From contig NZ_JAANAT010000001.1 in assembly GCF_011089895.1 (NCBI RefSeq), positions 620,001-684,000 on the forward strand: 64,000 bases of DNA. The letters run 5' to 3'. Below are positions 1 through 8,028 of the stretch, in pieces. The notes under the pieces are model-generated. The model was not told where the DNA came from and made no database searches. It saw only the letters and a program-made list of their open reading frames with translations. Positions within the stretch are counted from its first letter, which is position 1, and every line of letters starts with the position of its first letter. The position numbers and the translations under genes are program-made. The DNA is from Mucilaginibacter inviolabilis (GTDB lineage Bacteria > Bacteroidota > Bacteroidia > Sphingobacteriales > Sphingobacteriaceae).

Positions 1-45
1 TTTAATGAAGATCTGAATTTAGGTATTACGGCGCTAAAGAAATAA
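1..45 (+). CDS. C-terminal end of an upstream gene (partial)
   Basis: An open frame enters the window at base 1 and stops with TAA at 43-45; the visible tail reads FNEDLNLGITALKK. It lies 42 bp before the oxidase gene on the same strand. Too little is visible to name a product, and a chance open frame of 14 codons cannot be excluded. Confidence 0.35.
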   Translation, partial: FNEDLNLGITALKK

Positions 46-87
46 ATTTTGTCAGTATAAAGATATAAAGGTATTAATATATTATAA

Positions 88-2235
88 ATGAAAAGATCGC
101 TGTTTTTTTTAACGAATTTATTGGTGATGCCGGCCTTGCTGATGGCGCAGGACAAGCTACGAACTGATGCTTCTGATGGTACGTCTGCCGGCTACATCAT
201 TTTATTCTCACTGTTCCTGTTGGGACTGCTCGCCCTGGCCTTGTGGCTTTTTAAGAATACTAACCAGTTGAAAGAGCTGGAGGAAAGACCGGAGGAGAGC
301 GGCCGGTCATGGTTGCAAAAAAGCTTGCCCGATCTCGACCAGCATCAATTAGATACGCTCATCAAAAGAAAAGCCGGACAGGAAGGGGCCGCAAACCATA
401 AAACAACTGCAAGAAATTTGAAAAAGCCGATCTTGCTATTGCTGCTCCTTTTTTCAGGTGCCAGCGCCTTTGCCCAAACGGAAGAAACATCCGGTTCGGT
501 CTGGACCAATCCCGGTGTACTGATCACGGTTACGCTGATCCTCATTCCGTTATTGATCGCCGTATATATCGTAGCGGTGAAAGTGAACCATATTGTCAAA
601 AAGGTCCGCGGTTCGCAGATCAGGAAAGATGCACAGAAACTTGCCAGGTCGATCAATGAGCTCAGCACCGATGAACTAAGCGAAGAACTGCTCAAACGCA
701 AAGCTGCGCTCGAATTTAGCTTGACGAATACGGAACTCGCCGGTGAGGAAGTCCCTGAAGATAAAAAGGGGCTGCTGCACCACATCGCGGAAGTGGATTC
801 CCCCCGCTTCATCGCGCCGAAAAAGAAAGCCGTTAAACGTCCCGATATTGACCCTGCGCTCTCCAAACTGATCTTATGGTATTTGGGGACAGCGGCTTTC
901 TGGCTGGTATTGGGCACCTCGGTCGGTGAATACCTTGGTATTAAATTCGTAGCCCCGGATGCCGATCATGTCAGCTGGCTTAGTTTTGGGCGGCTAAGGC
1001 CGGTGCATACCAATATGGTATTTTGGGGCTGGTCCTCACTGGCTATGATCGGGTTGGGGTACTATGTCGTATCGACCGTTAGTAACACCGTAGTGGCCAG
1101 CCTGAAACGCGGCTGGTACGGCCTGGTGCTAATCAATGCCTCCGTAATTGCCGGCACCATATCCCTGATGGCGGGTATTAATAACGGCGGCGGCGAATAC
1201 CGCGAATACATCTGGCCCATCATGCTGCTGTTTGCCATCGGTTTGGTCATTACGTTGATCAATTACTTACAGACCATCGCGCGGCGCAAGACCAAAGAAA
1301 TTTATATCTCTAACTGGTATATCGTTTCAGCAGTAATGTTCACCATTGTTATCGCGCTGGTGGGTTACTTGCCGTTCTGGCAAAATGGACTGGGCGAAAG
1401 TATCGCGCAGGGCTATTACATGCACCAGGGCGTCGGCATGTGGTTCATGCTGTTTAACCTGGGGCTGATCTACTATTTTTTACCCCAGCAGTTAAATACC
1501 CCGATATACTCTTACAGCCTCGGCATCCTGGCGTTCTGGACGCAGATCCTGTTCTATACGCTGATCGGAACGCACCACTTTATTTTCAGCGCGATACCCT
1601 GGTGGCTGCAAACCGTAGCGATCATTGGCAGTATGGGCATGCTGATCCCGGTATTCGCGGGCACGACGAACTTCCTGATGACCTTTCGCGGCAATTTCAA
1701 TAAGATCGGTTCCAGCTATACGCTGCCCTTCTACCTGGTAGGCGTCATCTTTTATTTTACCGGTTCGTTTCAGGGTACAGCGGAAGCCTTCCGCTCCGCT
1801 AATCTCTACTGGCATTTTACCGATTTTACGGTCGCCCATTCGCACCTGACCATGTACGGGATCATTGCCTTTATGCTTTGGGCGGCCATTTACACCCTGG
1901 TTCCCCGCCTGACAGGCAAAGAACCCCGGCAAGCCTGGGTCGGCGCGCATTTCTGGATGGCTTTGATCGGCTTAATGTTTTATACCATCCCGTTAATGAT
2001 CGGCGGGACGCTGAAAGGCATGGCCTGGCTGGAAGGCAAGCCTTTTATAGATTCGGTAGTACTGATGGCGCCCTATTGGTTGTGGCGAGCCATTGGCGGT
2101 TCCCTGATGTGGGCCTCGCATTTAATATTTGCCTACAATCTTTATTATATGATCGCCGGAAGAACTGAGCCTGATCTGCAAAAAACGGTTTTTGAAGAAT
2201 TAGAAAAATTACCTGTCCCACCTGTTAAGAAATAA
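88..2235 (+). CDS. ccoN: cbb3-type cytochrome c oxidase subunit I with N-terminal extension
   Basis: Catalytic subunit of a C-family haem-copper oxygen reductase in the cytoplasmic membrane; it reduces O2 with electrons from cytochrome c and pumps protons. The catalytic core spans about residues 255-700. Seen: a haem-ligand His in HTNMVFWGW (H307), the CuB His in YYMHQG (H446), the CuB pair H496-H497, the haem pair H584/H586 in TVAHSHLTM, and Tyr490 six residues before H496, where the cross-linked cbb3 tyrosine lies. That tyrosine argues for O2 rather than NO reduction. Unusual: about 250 extra N-terminal residues with two signal-peptide-like hydrophobic segments (about 1-20 and 110-128, each followed by AQ) and a further membrane segment near 140-165. 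The ccoO gene follows after 3 bp. Confidence 0.93.
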   Translation: MKRSLFFLTNLLVMPALLMAQDKLRTDASDGTSAGYIILFSLFLLGLLALALWLFKNTNQLKELEERPEESGRSWLQKSLPDLDQHQLDTLIKRKAGQEGAANHKTTARNLKKPILLLLLLFSGASAFAQTEETSGSVWTNPGVLITVTLILIPLLIAVYIVAVKVNHIVKKVRGSQIRKDAQKLARSINELSTDELSEELLKRKAALEFSLTNTELAGEEVPEDKKGLLHHIAEVDSPRFIAPKKKAVKRPDIDPALSKLILWYLGTAAFWLVLGTSVGEYLGIKFVAPDADHVSWLSFGRLRPVHTNMVFWGWSSLAMIGLGYYVVSTVSNTVVASLKRGWYGLVLINASVIAGTISLMAGINNGGGEYREYIWPIMLLFAIGLVITLINYLQTIARRKTKEIYISNWYIVSAVMFTIVIALVGYLPFWQNGLGESIAQGYYMHQGVGMWFMLFNLGLIYYFLPQQLNTPIYSYSLGILAFWTQILFYTLIGTHHFIFSAIPWWLQTVAIIGSMGMLIPVFAGTTNFLMTFRGNFNKIGSSYTLPFYLVGVIFYFTGSFQGTAEAFRSANLYWHFTDFTVAHSHLTMYGIIAFMLWAAIYTLVPRLTGKEPRQAWVGAHFWMALIGLMFYTIPLMIGGTLKGMAWLEGKPFIDSVVLMAPYWLWRAIGGSLMWASHLIFAYNLYYMIAGRTEPDLQKTVFEELEKLPVPPVKK

Positions 2236-2238
2236 GCA

Positions 2239-3261
2239 ATGGATATCTATAACAATCATAAAAGACTATTTGGTGCCGCTATCATTTTATTTCTGGGGCT
2301 GACAATGTTCGCCGCTGTATTTCCTGCGCTAAATTCCCAAAATAATAATGCGCCGCTGCCTGAAAGTAAACCATTGACCAGCGAGGAAATAGCCGGTAAG
2401 GGCATATTTATCCGTGAAGGCTGTATCGCCTGTCATACGCAGCAGGTACGCAATGTCGATATGGATAAGATGTGGGGCATTCGCCCAAGCATCGCAGCCG
2501 ATTACGCACGCAATATCCGGACAGATGTATGGCGGAATACGGCGAACCTGATGGGCTCAGAACGTACCGGTCCCGACCTGATGAATATCGGGAACCGCCA
2601 GCCGAGCGAGGACTGGCACCTGCTGCATTTATATAACCCCAGATCCGTAGTTTCCCAATCGATCATGCCGGCCTATTCTTGGCTGTTCGAGGTTAAAGAT
2701 TATGCCTTCCCGGGTGATGTCGTGGTCAATGTACCGGATGAATTTCGCAAAGGGGTTACCGGCAAGATCGTTGCCACTAAAGAGGCATTAGAACTGGTCG
2801 CTTACCTTAAATCCTTTAAACAACTGAAACTGCCTGACGGCAAACCGACACCGCTTTTCTTATACGGCAAGGAGACCGCCCCGGTGTTGCCTGGCACGAC
2901 CAGTAAACTGAATACCGAATTAGACGGCGCCGCCCTTTACGCCTCCAATTGCCAGAGCTGCCACCAGGAAAACGGCGAGGGTCTGAAGGGCGCCTTTCCG
3001 CCGCTGAAGGGCAGCCCCGTTGTTTTGGATAAAGACCCCAAGGTACAACTCACCATTATCATGAAAGGTTATAACGGCCGGGCGAGCGAAGGTTATGGCA
3101 TAATGCCGCCTATTGGCACGAATAATAACCTGAAGCCCGAAGAAATTGTCGCTATCATGAACCATGAACGGACCAGTTGGGGGAATAATGGCCGAAAGGT
3201 CACTTTAACCGAGATCAAAGAACTGTTTAACCAGGTCAAATCAGGCCCTATAGCCAAGTAA
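2239..3261 (+). CDS. ccoO: cbb3 oxidase monohaem subunit CcoO fused to a C-terminal cytochrome c domain
   Basis: Electron-entry subunit of the cbb3 oxidase, anchored by one N-terminal membrane helix (about residues 10-30) with haem domains outside. The first haem site is CIACH (C62, C65, H66) with the CcoO-typical HTQQVR continuation and a candidate axial Met in SIMPAYSW. A second haem site, CQSCH (C238, C241, H242), lies in a C-terminal cytochrome c domain with candidate ligand Met in YGIMPPIG. Typical CcoO has only the first domain; the second resembles one CcoP cytochrome domain, so this appears to be a CcoO-cytochrome c fusion. No separate diheme CcoP gene is seen in the window. Confidence 0.9.
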   Translation: MDIYNNHKRLFGAAIILFLGLTMFAAVFPALNSQNNNAPLPESKPLTSEEIAGKGIFIREGCIACHTQQVRNVDMDKMWGIRPSIAADYARNIRTDVWRNTANLMGSERTGPDLMNIGNRQPSEDWHLLHLYNPRSVVSQSIMPAYSWLFEVKDYAFPGDVVVNVPDEFRKGVTGKIVATKEALELVAYLKSFKQLKLPDGKPTPLFLYGKETAPVLPGTTSKLNTELDGAALYASNCQSCHQENGEGLKGAFPPLKGSPVVLDKDPKVQLTIIMKGYNGRASEGYGIMPPIGTNNNLKPEEIVAIMNHERTSWGNNGRKVTLTEIKELFNQVKSGPIAK

Positions 3262-3265
3262 GCAT

Positions 3266-3544
3266 ATGAAAAAGAACAGATTTTATAGGAAAGCATTATT
3301 AGCCGTTACCGGCATTTTAGGAACTTCTGCCACTGCGTTGGCCTGCGACGCCTGCAAGGCGCAGCAGCCCAAATTCCTGCAAGGCGTTACACATGGCGCA
3401 GTCCCGACCAGTAATTGGGATTATGTCGTGGTAAGTGTGATGGTCATTATTACCCTCTATTCCTTGTATGCCCTGGTGAGATGCCTGGCAAAACCCGCCG
3501 ATAAAGCGCATGAACCTATCAAGAACATGATCCTAAATTCTTAA
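3266..3544 (+). CDS. small membrane protein with a CxxC motif, cbb3 operon
   Basis: A 92-residue protein with an N-terminal signal-like segment (about 1-26), a CDAC motif at the predicted cleavage region, and one further membrane helix (about 52-72). It is placed 4 bp after ccoO and 3 bp before the next gene, so it is probably co-transcribed with the oxidase. It has no convincing similarity to CcoQ or CcoS; the CxxC could bind metal or be a redox pair. Function unknown. A small accessory subunit of the oxidase is a reasonable inference from position only. Confidence 0.7.
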   Translation: MKKNRFYRKALLAVTGILGTSATALACDACKAQQPKFLQGVTHGAVPTSNWDYVVVSVMVIITLYSLYALVRCLAKPADKAHEPIKNMILNS

Positions 3545-3547
3545 GCC

Positions 3548-3961
3548 ATGGAAAATAAAAGCTTTGTAACCCTGTTCATCGACGATGACCCGCAACCGAT
3601 CGGCACGTTTCCGGCCCCGGTTTCTTTTGAGCTGGATACCAAGAAGCTCACCGATGGCAAACACACGCTGAAAGTGGTCAGCAAAGATCATAAGGGAAAG
3701 GAAGGGATCAAAATCATTCCCTTTATTGTTCGGAATGGCCCGGCGATCGCCGTCGAAGGTATCCGGAAAGATGAGGTGGTTGACGGCGTACTGCCGCTGA
3801 TGATCAATGCCTATGGCAAAGGCGATCAAAAGACCTTTATGTTGCAGGGCAGCGAAACGCCGCAAAGCATTCCTTTTTGGATCATTATCCTCTTAATTGC
3901 TTTTACCGCCTGGGCGGTGTATTACCATATTACGTCCGGCCAGATCCCATTGTTCAAATGA
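3548..3961 (+). CDS. C-terminally membrane-anchored beta-rich protein, cbb3 operon
   Basis: A 137-residue protein with about 105 mostly beta-type residues (pattern DGKHTLKVVSKD, like an Ig-like or carbohydrate-binding sandwich) and one C-terminal membrane helix, about 110-130 (PFWIIILLIAFTAWAVYY). No signal peptide is evident, so topology is uncertain. It is not FixH/CcoH, which carries its membrane helix at the N terminus. The stop codon overlaps the next start (ATGA). Inferred to be an accessory protein of the oxidase; no family is recognised with confidence. Confidence 0.7.
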   Translation: MENKSFVTLFIDDDPQPIGTFPAPVSFELDTKKLTDGKHTLKVVSKDHKGKEGIKIIPFIVRNGPAIAVEGIRKDEVVDGVLPLMINAYGKGDQKTFMLQGSETPQSIPFWIIILLIAFTAWAVYYHITSGQIPLFK

Positions 3962-4344
3962 AAAAACAAATTGACGATATTGAAGACATCAAGATTTTTG
4001 TCGATGAGTTTTATGCGAAGGTCAGAACTGACCAATTGATCGGTCCCATCTTTATGGAAAAGATCAGTGACTGGCGCCCCCATCTGGACAAGATGTATAC
4101 GTTCTGGAATGCCGCGCTGTTTGGTGTACCAGGTTTTCGCGGTAATCCTTTTGCTAAGCATGCCCCTTTGAAGATCGCGCGTCCGCATTTTGAGCGATGG
4201 CTGGAATTATTCTATGCGACCATCGATGAGTATTTCGAGGGCGCTATCGCCGATGATGCCAAAAAGCGCGCAGCATTGATGGCCGATATGTTCTTATCAC
4301 GGTTGCAGCAGCTCAACGGAAACAGTGACCACGTAATTTTTTGA
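3958..4344 (+). CDS. group III truncated haemoglobin
   Basis: A single-domain 2-on-2 globin of 128 residues. Seen: the N-terminal helix motif IKIFVDEFYAKVRTD, a distal FW region (YTFWNAALFG), and the proximal-His segment ARPHFERWLELF typical of trHb group III. The ATG at 3958 is chosen because it overlaps the upstream stop (ATGA); longer readings run into the preceding gene. Group III globins bind O2 and NO, and here the gene sits between a cbb3 oxidase and other NO- or O2-reactive proteins, so NO scavenging or O2 handling is inferred. It is followed directly by a second globin. Confidence 0.88.
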   Translation: MKKQIDDIEDIKIFVDEFYAKVRTDQLIGPIFMEKISDWRPHLDKMYTFWNAALFGVPGFRGNPFAKHAPLKIARPHFERWLELFYATIDEYFEGAIADDAKKRAALMADMFLSRLQQLNGNSDHVIF

Positions 4345-4346
4345 TC

Positions 4347-4718
4347 ATGGAAACACAACTTCACGATATCATGGATGAAGCAGATGTCCGGCAACTGGTG
4401 AACAGCTTTTATGGCAAAGTACGTCAGGATGAATTGCTGGCGCCCATATTTGAGCCGGTGATCGGTAACAACTGGGACCAACACCTCGGACGAATGACTG
4501 ATTTCTGGTCTACCTTGCTTTTATACACCCGGAAATATAACGATGATCCGTTAACAAAACACTTGCCCCTGTCTTTGACCAAAGAGCATTTTGACCGCTG
4601 GTTATTACTGTTTCACGGAACGCTGGATGAACTTTTCCAGGGGCAGATCGCGGAGAACGCCAAAAAGCGGGCCTACAGCATTGCCCGGATCATGAAAGCG
4701 GTAAAGCAAATTGAGTAG
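4347..4718 (+). CDS. second group III truncated haemoglobin
   Basis: A 123-residue paralogue of the preceding globin: VRQLVNSFYGKVRQDELL, a TDFWSTLLL distal region, and KEHFDRWLLLF with the proximal His. The ATG at 4347 follows the upstream stop by 2 bp; an in-frame TTG at 4341 is less likely. The two globins are clearly divergent from each other, which suggests an old duplication with separate roles, for example different ligand affinity. Haem-ligand reduction may be served by the ferredoxin reductase encoded 2 kb downstream (inference). Confidence 0.86.
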   Translation: METQLHDIMDEADVRQLVNSFYGKVRQDELLAPIFEPVIGNNWDQHLGRMTDFWSTLLLYTRKYNDDPLTKHLPLSLTKEHFDRWLLLFHGTLDELFQGQIAENAKKRAYSIARIMKAVKQIE

Positions 4719-4720
4719 TA

Positions 4721-5203
4721 ATGAAAAAAGAAGTTGTGTTAGCGGTCAGAACCATAACGGCCATCTTTTGGCTGGGATTTTTTATGGCCATCAGTTTCCT
4801 GGAAACTCCGCTAAAATTTACCGCTCCGGGGATCAGTATGGCTCAGGGGCTGCAGATCGGACGTATCGTTTTTAGGGCGCTTAATCGCTGTGAATGGGGA
4901 TTCCTAATTATTATTTTGCTGACGTATTTCCCGAAAAGAAGCAGCCGCTATGGTTTTTACCTGCTGCTGGCGATCAGTATCATTCTTATACTGGAGACCG
5001 CCTGGTTATTACCTGTACTGGATGCTCATGCGGCACGGGTGATCAAAGGTCTGCAGCCGCCCGGTCATTTGGAACACTGGGTTTATATTATTCTGGAAGT
5101 GATCAAAATACCGGTCTTGTTATTGATCGGCCTGGAAAGTGGAAGAACGCTTTATGATCCTGCTTCCGTTCATTTTAATCCGCAAGATCATGAAAGAACT
5201 TGA
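4721..5203 (+). CDS. four-helix integral membrane protein of unknown function
   Basis: A 160-residue protein with about four membrane helices (near 8-28, 60-78, 82-100 and 120-138), beginning MKKEVVLAVRTITAIFWLGFFMA. The overall pattern is like DUF4149/TMEM205-type proteins, but the match is not certain. It starts 2 bp after the second globin gene and its 3' end overlaps the next start by 14 bp, so it is translationally linked to the cluster. No catalytic or haem-binding motif is obvious. Confidence 0.7.
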   Translation: MKKEVVLAVRTITAIFWLGFFMAISFLETPLKFTAPGISMAQGLQIGRIVFRALNRCEWGFLIIILLTYFPKRSSRYGFYLLLAISIILILETAWLLPVLDAHAARVIKGLQPPGHLEHWVYIILEVIKIPVLLLIGLESGRTLYDPASVHFNPQDHERT

Positions 5204-5465
5204 AAGAAACGACCATTATCAGGTCCTCGAAGTAGAATTGCCGGCCGGTACCAATATGCCCCGGCACTTCGCGACATCCGATGCATTTGTCATTGTAGAA
5301 TCGGGCAATGCCCTGCTGATCTGCAAAGGCGAAACGAGTGAGTTGGTGAAGGGATCGACGCTATCGATCCCTTCTTATGAACCGCATATTCTCAAGGTCA
5401 TACAAGACTTTAAGGCAATGATCGTCATGGCAGGCGATGCGGTGATCGAATACCCGGCTTCATAA
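5190..5465 (+). CDS. small single-domain cupin
   Basis: A 91-residue cupin-fold protein: LPAGTNMPRHFATSDAFVIVESG, then the second strand set around IPSYEPHILKVIQDFKAM. One His in each motif (PRHFA, EPHIL) could serve a metal, but the classical 2-His/Glu set is incomplete. The ATG at 5190 gives a normal cupin N terminus; an upstream in-frame ATG at 5139 would lie deep inside the preceding gene. A similar cupin occurs at 6317. Function unknown; a sensor or small-ligand binder in the NO/O2 cluster is conceivable. Confidence 0.72.
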   Translation: MKELERNDHYQVLEVELPAGTNMPRHFATSDAFVIVESGNALLICKGETSELVKGSTLSIPSYEPHILKVIQDFKAMIVMAGDAVIEYPAS

Positions 5466-5476
5466 CCTTCAGCGCG

Positions 5477-5971
5477 ATGGAAAACAAACCGATCAAACGC
5501 AGCGAATACATTATCGCACTTTCCAGGGACCACCATGCAGGATTGCTGTTTGGTTGGAAGGTCAAGGAAGGTATAAGAAAAAACATCCCTTTGCCCCAAA
5601 TATTGAAATATATCAATTTCTTCTGGGAGCAACATTTGAAAGGCCATTTCAGGGAGGAGGAAGCCTTACTGTTCGACCGGCTGGATGATAACCTGTCCCG
5701 TCAGGGAAAAGCGGAACACCTGATGCTTGAACAGCGGATCCGGCAGCTAAACGATGATGGTCACGAGGCCGCCGCGGACTATTCCTCGTTTGCAGAACTG
5801 CTGATCAAGCATATCCGTTTTGAAGAGCGTACGTTATTTCCTCATTTAGAGGTTTCGTTACCTGAATCTGTTCTGAAGCAGGTCGGCGAGTTCCTGAATG
5901 GCCAGCATAGCGTACCATTCGTCGATAACTATCCGGATGAATTCTGGACCAAAAACTATCCGCTGAAATGA
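5477..5971 (+). CDS. hemerythrin-like HHE domain protein
   Basis: A 164-residue four-helix protein with hemerythrin-type metal ligands: SRDHHAGLLF in helix 1, FFWEQHLKGHFREEEALLF in helix 2 and IKHIRFEERTLFPHLE in helix 4. The repeated H/E positions match the di-iron binding pattern of HHE proteins, which bind O2 or NO or aid iron-sulfur repair of nitrosylated clusters (RIC/YtfE type). The usual N-terminal ScdA domain of RIC proteins is absent. Its 3' end overlaps the ferredoxin start (ATGA). A role in NO or O2 handling is inferred from family and context. Confidence 0.85.
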   Translation: MENKPIKRSEYIIALSRDHHAGLLFGWKVKEGIRKNIPLPQILKYINFFWEQHLKGHFREEEALLFDRLDDNLSRQGKAEHLMLEQRIRQLNDDGHEAAADYSSFAELLIKHIRFEERTLFPHLEVSLPESVLKQVGEFLNGQHSVPFVDNYPDEFWTKNYPLK

Positions 5972-6306
5972 ATTCCGGGAATTTATCAAAAAGTTCTATC
6001 GTTATTCATGTAGAGTATAGCGGAGAGCTATATGAACTGCGCACCTATAACAATGAATACCGCAGCCTGATGATGCTCATCTATGACCGCATTTTCACTG
6101 ACGGTTTCGGGGAATGCCTGGGGATGGGAAAGTGCGGCACCTGCCTGATAGAGATCACAAATAAGCTACAGGAGCCTGCCGCTTATGAGCGCAATGGTGA
6201 TGCCAACCTGCAGAGAGCCGGCCAAACCGGCGAAAATATTCGTTTGTCCTGCCAGCTCCTGATCGATGAAAAGATAGACGGCCTGGCTGTAAAGGTATTA
6301 ACATAA
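5968..6306 (+). CDS. [2Fe-2S] ferredoxin (adrenodoxin-like)
   Basis: A 112-residue plant/adrenodoxin-fold ferredoxin. Cluster ligands are seen as C-x5-C-x2-C (ECLGMGKCGTCLIEI), with the last Cys in RLSCQLLI about 40 residues later. It overlaps the hemerythrin gene by 4 bp. It probably carries electrons between the reductase at 6631 and one of the oxygen- or NO-binding proteins of the cluster (inference). A second ferredoxin of similar type lies at 7634; the two are not close copies. Confidence 0.85.
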   Translation: MNSGNLSKSSIVIHVEYSGELYELRTYNNEYRSLMMLIYDRIFTDGFGECLGMGKCGTCLIEITNKLQEPAAYERNGDANLQRAGQTGENIRLSCQLLIDEKIDGLAVKVLT

Positions 6307-6316
6307 AGTCAGAGAT

Positions 6317-6613
6317 ATGATCATACAAGATGTAGTAAAGGCATTAGAAAATTCGGCGGCTCCGGTAGTAAAAGTATTAACGAAAGGCGCAGCCGGAAAG
6401 GTGCTTGTCCTGGGTTTTAAAAAAGGAATGGTATTGAAAGAGCATCAAACCGGTGTCAACACCCGGTTGGTCGTTATTGACGGGAAGATCAATTACTTCA
6501 GCACCAAAGGAACATTAACCATGAACAAGTTCGATGAGCTCGATATCCCGGTCAACGAACCGCACTCCGTAGAGGCGCTGGAAGACAGTATTTGTTTTTT
6601 AATACAAGTATGA
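6317..6613 (+). CDS. small cupin-fold protein
   Basis: A 98-residue cupin: LVLGFKKGMVLKEHQTGVNTRLVVIDGKI followed by a second half with PVNEPHSVEALEDSICFLI. The His in KEHQ and the His in EPHSV are the visible metal-ligand candidates. It sits between a ferredoxin and a ferredoxin reductase with about 10-18 bp spacing. Comparable single-domain cupins are often found beside NO-responsive genes in Bacteroidota, but the function is not known. Confidence 0.72.
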   Translation: MIIQDVVKALENSAAPVVKVLTKGAAGKVLVLGFKKGMVLKEHQTGVNTRLVVIDGKINYFSTKGTLTMNKFDELDIPVNEPHSVEALEDSICFLIQV

Positions 6614-6630
6614 TCTTAATGAAAAAGTAA

Positions 6631-7653
6631 ATGGAAGAGCGTAATGAAAATATAGCAACTGATATTTGCATCGTTGGTGCCGGGCCGGTAGGCTTGTTCG
6701 CGGTGTTTGAGGCAGGGCTCTTAAAGATGCGCTGTCATGTGATCGATGCCTTGCCGCAGGTTGGCGGGCAGTTATCGGAGATCTATCCGCACAAACCGAT
6801 CTACGATATACCGGGTTATCCGCAGATCCTTGGACAGGAACTGGTGGACAGGCTTATGGAACAGGTTGATCCTTTCCGGCCGGGCTTTACTCTCGGTGAA
6901 CGCGTGGAAACGATTAACAGGAACGATGACGATTCGTTAACCGTCATAACCAGTGAGCACACCACGGTCAAATGTAAAGTGCTGGTGATCGCAGGTGGCC
7001 TGGGCTGTTTTGAACCGCGTAAACCGGCAATTGATGGACTGAGTGAATTTGAAGGAAAAGGCGTAGCGTACATGGTTAGAAACCCCGAAAGCTTACGTGG
7101 CCGGAACGTGGTGTTGGCAGGTGGCGGTGATTCTGCGCTCGACTGGGCAATATTTCTGGCTGACATCGCAGCAAAGGTAACCCTGGTACACCGCGGCGAT
7201 ACTTTTCGCGGGTCTCCCGATTCCGCCGGTAAAGTTTTTGAACTGGCAAAAGCTGGCAGGATCGACCTGCGGCTGCATGCCAATGTAACGGCTTTGCATG
7301 GTGACGGACATCTTCAGGAACTTAGTATCCACACGCATCAATTACCATTAATCAGGATCGCTGCCGATCATTTTATACCGCTGTTCGGATTAACCCCCAA
7401 ACTTGGACCGATAGCGGATTGGGGGCTGAATATTTCGCAATCGGCAATATCGGTAAACGTTGCAGACTACTCTACGAACGCTGACCGGATTTACGCTATC
7501 GGGGATATCAACACTTATCCAGGCAAATTGAAACTGATCCTTTGCGGCTTTCATGAAGCCGCACTGGCCATGCAAAGCGCTTTTAAACATGTCTATCCGG
7601 ATGAGAAGCTGAGTTTTAAATACACTACAGTTTATGGCATCAACGCATTCTGA
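6631..7653 (+). CDS. ferredoxin--NADP reductase, thioredoxin-reductase-like
   Basis: A 340-residue flavoprotein. FAD-binding GAGPVGLF is at about residues 15-22; the NADPH Rossmann motif VVLAGGGDSALDWA is near 158-171; the C-terminal FAD motif YAIGDINTYPGKLKLI is near 288-303. There is no CxxC redox pair, which separates it from thioredoxin reductase and places it with the TrxR-like ferredoxin/flavodoxin NADP reductases. It presumably reduces the flanking [2Fe-2S] ferredoxins. Its end overlaps the next ferredoxin gene by 20 bp, supporting a functional pair. Confidence 0.9.
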   Translation: MEERNENIATDICIVGAGPVGLFAVFEAGLLKMRCHVIDALPQVGGQLSEIYPHKPIYDIPGYPQILGQELVDRLMEQVDPFRPGFTLGERVETINRNDDDSLTVITSEHTTVKCKVLVIAGGLGCFEPRKPAIDGLSEFEGKGVAYMVRNPESLRGRNVVLAGGGDSALDWAIFLADIAAKVTLVHRGDTFRGSPDSAGKVFELAKAGRIDLRLHANVTALHGDGHLQELSIHTHQLPLIRIAADHFIPLFGLTPKLGPIADWGLNISQSAISVNVADYSTNADRIYAIGDINTYPGKLKLILCGFHEAALAMQSAFKHVYPDEKLSFKYTTVYGINAF

Positions 7654-7972
7654 TCTGATAACCATCTATATCATAAAATCCGATGGCAGCCAGGCGCCCT
7701 TGGACGTACCGGTTAATATGAACCTGAGTCTGATGGAAGTCCTGCGGTCTGACGGTTACCCGATTCCCGGTACCTGCGGCGGCATCGCTCTTTGCGCTAC
7801 CTGTGCAGTAGACATCTTATCGGGGAACGAAAAATTGTCACCCGCCGGGGATCAGGAACTGGATATGCTGGATCTTTTACCGCAAAGCACGGAAGCGACC
7901 CGCCTGGGCTGCCAGATAAAGCTGCGGCCGGAAATGGACGGCATGGTCATCCGTATCGATAGCGAAAGCTGA
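7634..7972 (+). CDS. [2Fe-2S] ferredoxin (adrenodoxin/XylT-like)
   Basis: A 112-residue [2Fe-2S] ferredoxin with C-x5-C-x2-C in GTCGGIALCATCAVDIL and the fourth Cys in RLGCQIKL. It overlaps the reductase gene by 20 bp and is the last gene of the plus-strand run. It is the likely direct partner of the reductase; the final acceptor (globin, hemerythrin or an unlinked monooxygenase) is not shown by the sequence. Confidence 0.88.
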   Translation: MASTHSDLITIYIIKSDGSQAPLDVPVNMNLSLMEVLRSDGYPIPGTCGGIALCATCAVDILSGNEKLSPAGDQELDMLDLLPQSTEATRLGCQIKLRPEMDGMVIRIDSES

Positions 7973-8028
7973 TCGTTAAACCGCTTTTATCATGGCGCGT
8001 GGAAATAGTCTATCATTTAGAAATTGAA

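Noticed and set aside
345-917. Long minus-strand frame opposite ccoN
   Set aside because: Ser-rich antisense shadow of a well supported gene; many similar shadows occur opposite the other genes.
88-2235. CcoN as a C-family nitric oxide reductase
   Set aside because: Tyr490 lies at the position of the cbb3 cross-linked tyrosine, which NO reductases lack.
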